A stretch of DNA of 45,000 nucleotides from the NCBI GenBank assembly GCA_902523125.1, contig CABYYA010000003.1, positions 1 to 45,000 of the forward strand, in the 5' to 3' direction. Positions 39,863 through 45,000 of the stretch are shown in pieces; within the stretch, counting starts at the first letter, position 1; the number at the start of each line of letters is the position of its first letter. The position numbers were made by a program, and so were the translations under genes. The stretch comes from an uncultured Pelagibacteraceae bacterium (lineage in GTDB: Bacteria > Pseudomonadota > Alphaproteobacteria > Pelagibacterales > Pelagibacteraceae). The notes beneath the pieces were generated by a model. The model was given only the letters and a program-made list of their open reading frames with translations, made no database searches and was not told the DNA's origin.

Positions 39863-41155
39863 TTAATTTAGACCGATAATTTTTTCAGACTTTAAAACAT
39901 TTAATTTAATCTTTTTCGTTTCAAATAGTTTTCTATTATCTCCTTTAAGAATCTTTCCAGAGGGAAGTTTTAAAGTTTGAGAATTTACTCTTTTTCCATT
40001 AATTAGAACTTCGTAATGCAAATGAGGTCCCGTAGATTTTCCTGTTGAGCCAACATATCCTATTGTTTGTCCTTGTTTTACCCTAACACCACTCCTAATC
40101 CCTTTAGCAAATTTAGACAAATGAGCATAGATTGTTTGATAAGTTGAATTGTGTTTGATGACTACGCAATTTCCACCTCCACCACACCAACCTGCCTTTT
40201 TAATTACACCTGAACCAGATGCCATTATCGGTGTTCCCATTGGAGCAGCAAAGTCAGTGCCTTTATGCATTTTATTAAATCCATCTATTGGATGTTTTCT
40301 CATTCCAAAAGGAGAAGAAAGTCTTGCGCCATTGATTGGAGTTTTCATTAATGCTTTTTCAACACTTTTACCATTCTTGTCATAGTGTCCGGTATTGTCC
40401 TCCTCATCAAAATAAAAAAGCGAATTATCTTCACCACTCAAAATTAAATTTGCAAATAAGATGTTACCTGTTTCTATTAACTTTTTATTTTCGTCTATGT
40501 AAGTTTCATACATGATTTGAAATTTATCTCTTTTTCTAATATCTCTTTGAAAGTCTACCTGAAAACCATAAATTCTTGCAAATTCAATTATTACATTAGT
40601 AGGCACTTTTTGATCTGTTGCTGATTTGTAAAGGCTTTTAAGAATCGTGCTTTCATTATAAACTACTTTTTTTTCTAACTTTGTTAAGACAATTTCTTGA
40701 TTAAAATTTTTATTCTCTGTATCTTCAGTTAATACAATTCTTTCTTTATTTGATATTTGGAAAATAAATTCGATTATTGAATTATCATTTTGATCAATAG
40801 TAAAATAAATTTTTTGATTAGTATTTAATTTATTTAAATTAACTTTATTATCTATTTTATTTTTTATAATTGAAATTTCGTCTTTATTTAAAGAGTAATA
40901 CTCAAGGATCCCCATAAAAGTTTCTCCCTCTCTCACTTTGTGTGAAACTTTTTTAAATCTTGGTTCAAACTTTTCAAAAAAATGATTAACTGTCTTTTTA
41001 AAATAGAAATTTTCAATAATTTTTTTATAATTTTTATTAATCCTACTCTTTGTTTGATTATGGTAAATTGTAAATATACTTGTTAAAATAATTAATATTA
41101 TTAGAGCAATAATCTCATTCTTTACTCTAAATTTTATGTTAAATTTCTTAATCAT
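39863..41155 (-). CDS. M23 family (LytM-type) metallopeptidase with N-terminal TM
   Basis: HKGTDFAAPMGTPIMASGSGVI and TGPHLHYEV catalytic motifs; LysM-like VREGETFMGIL segment. Confidence 0.9.
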   Translation of the reverse strand: MIKKFNIKFRVKNEIIALIILIILTSIFTIYHNQTKSRINKNYKKIIENFYFKKTVNHFFEKFEPRFKKVSHKVREGETFMGILEYYSLNKDEISIIKNKIDNKVNLNKLNTNQKIYFTIDQNDNSIIEFIFQISNKERIVLTEDTENKNFNQEIVLTKLEKKVVYNESTILKSLYKSATDQKVPTNVIIEFARIYGFQVDFQRDIRKRDKFQIMYETYIDENKKLIETGNILFANLILSGEDNSLFYFDEEDNTGHYDKNGKSVEKALMKTPINGARLSSPFGMRKHPIDGFNKMHKGTDFAAPMGTPIMASGSGVIKKAGWCGGGGNCVVIKHNSTYQTIYAHLSKFAKGIRSGVRVKQGQTIGYVGSTGKSTGPHLHYEVLINGKRVNSQTLKLPSGKILKGDNRKLFETKKIKLNVLKSEKIIGLN

Positions 41156-41256
41156 AGATAGTTTTTGAATTATCGATTATTAGTTTAACATTAAAAAAAA
41201 ATCAAAAAAAACCCATAAAATTAAGGCTTTTTTAACAATTTTTTAGTCTTAATTGC

Positions 41257-41284
41257 TTGATTTCCTCTTATTTTAGCCTATAAG
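41257..41284 (+). promoter_or_regulatory. Candidate rrn operon promoter TTGATT-16-TATAAG
   Basis: -35/-10-like hexamers about 205 nt upstream of the 16S 5' end. Confidence 0.4.
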
Positions 41285-41377
41285 CACTAAACTTCTTCAT
41301 AAAATTATTGAGAATGAAATAAATTTATGAGGATTATTGGGCTTTTTTGCCTAATTAGCTGTTTAAAATGTAAAAAT

Positions 41378-41400
41378 TTAAGAAGAGAAGTGTGGACGGT
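41378..41400 (+). other. 5' arm of the pre-16S processing stem
   Basis: TTAAGAAGAGAAGTGTGGACGGT pairs with ACCGTCCTCATTTCTCTTCTTAA at 43019-43041, with one T-T mismatch and one G-T wobble over 23 positions. Confidence 0.75.
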
Positions 41401-41437
41401 TAAGGTTACCAAAATTTGTCGTACACACTTCAACATC

Positions 41438-41465
41438 ATATAAATTTTATTCTTAGAATTTATAT
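41438..41465 (+). other. rrn leader hairpin ATATAAATT...AATTTATAT
   Basis: Perfect 9-bp inverted repeat with a 10-nt loop just before the 16S 5' end. Confidence 0.5.
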
Positions 41466-41489
41466 GGAAGCTAGTGTGCGCCGTTTTTA

Positions 41490-42965
<1,476 letters not shown>

Positions 42966-43018
42966 AAGGATGAATAAAAGTAAAATTTTATTCTAAAAAA
43001 TACACAAGGTTAATGTTG

Positions 43019-43041
43019 ACCGTCCTCATTTCTCTTCTTAA
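43019..43041 (+). other. 3' arm of the pre-16S processing stem
   Basis: Complementary to 41378-41400 across the 16S gene. Confidence 0.75.
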
Positions 43042-43064
43042 TATTTAGTGTTTCTCTTGAATGG

Positions 43065-43141
43065 GGGCCGGTAGCTCAGTTGGTTAGAGCACACCCTTGA
43101 TAAGGGTGGGGTCGAAAGTTCGAGTCTTTCTCGGCCCACCA
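43065..43141 (+). tRNA. tRNA-Ile (GAT), CCA encoded
   Basis: GGGCCGGTAGCTCAG...CTTGATAAG anticodon GAT...GGTTCGA-type T arm, acceptor TCGGCCC, ACCA end. Confidence 0.95.
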
Positions 43142-43154
43142 ATATAAAATTAAG

Positions 43155-43230
43155 GGGGGATTAGCTCAGCTGGGAGAGCGCCTGATTTGCATTCAGGAGG
43201 TCAGCGGTTCGATCCCGCTATCCTCCACCA
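43155..43230 (+). tRNA. tRNA-Ala (TGC), CCA encoded
   Basis: GGGGGATTAGCTCAG...ATTTGCATT anticodon TGC...GGTTCGATCC, acceptor ATCCTCC, ACCA end. Confidence 0.95.
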
Positions 43231-43286
43231 AAACACTTAGTTATCAAAAATTGTAAATAATATTAATAATATCAATATCTATATCC

Positions 43287-43316
43287 GAACATTAGAAATG
43301 TTATTACCTAATGTTC
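43287..43316 (+). other. ITS hairpin GAACATTAG/CTAATGTTC (9 bp)
   Basis: Perfect inverted repeat with 12-nt loop between tRNA-Ala and 23S. Confidence 0.5.
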
Positions 43317-43335
43317 AAATAAAAATTTGATTCAA

Positions 43336-43354
43336 CACAGAATTTTTTTCTGTG
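43336..43354 (+). other. Hairpin CACAGAA/TTCTGTG immediately before 23S
   Basis: Perfect 7-bp inverted repeat with T5 loop; possibly part of 23S processing. Confidence 0.45.
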
Positions 43355-43357
43355 CAT

Positions 43358-45000
<1,643 letters not shown>

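Noticed and set aside
41329-41445. Short plus-strand ORF (MRIIGLFCLISCLKCKNLRREVWTVK...) with signal-peptide-like start upstream of 16S
   Set aside because: It lies in the rrn leader and spans the pre-16S processing arm, whose pairing explains the sequence better than coding.

Overview
This 45 kb AT-rich window reads as core chromosome of a streamlined alphaproteobacterium. The 16S sequence and gene order point to SAR11/Pelagibacterales; this was recognised by eye, with no search run. Contents in order: a histidine block (hisS end, hisZ, hisG); a DNA-processing trio (rmuC, MGME1-like PD-(D/E)XK nuclease, sbcB-like exonuclease I); trxA; a leftward operon rpsA-ihfB-pyrF-trpF-trpB-trpA-accD-folC; aroA; an LPS block (lptB, lptC, kdsD); rnd; an NDUFA9-like epimerase; gcrA; argD-argF; cytochrome c; kdsB-pheA; SRP RNA-dnaX-ybaB-recR; glcB; accA; secA; argJ; DUF1178; ubiG; lysC-ispG-prfA-prmC-DUF4167; an M23 peptidase; and the start of an rRNA operon (16S, tRNA-Ile, tRNA-Ala, partial 23S). 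I saw no CRISPR array, mobile element, phage or obvious defence island. The best second-look items are: an SRP RNA with a UAAC apical tetraloop and compensating closing stem; an A9 slippery run in dnaX where both shifted frames stop at once, which would give a gamma-length product; AccA with a C-terminal transmembrane tail; a 43-aa small membrane ORF missed by the ORF track; the rmuC/MGME1-like/exoI cassette; a palindromic TTAA-N7-TTAA site at the gcrA promoter; no room for a glycine riboswitch at glcB; missing lptA and cmk at their usual loci; and convergent gene ends that overlap or nearly touch.
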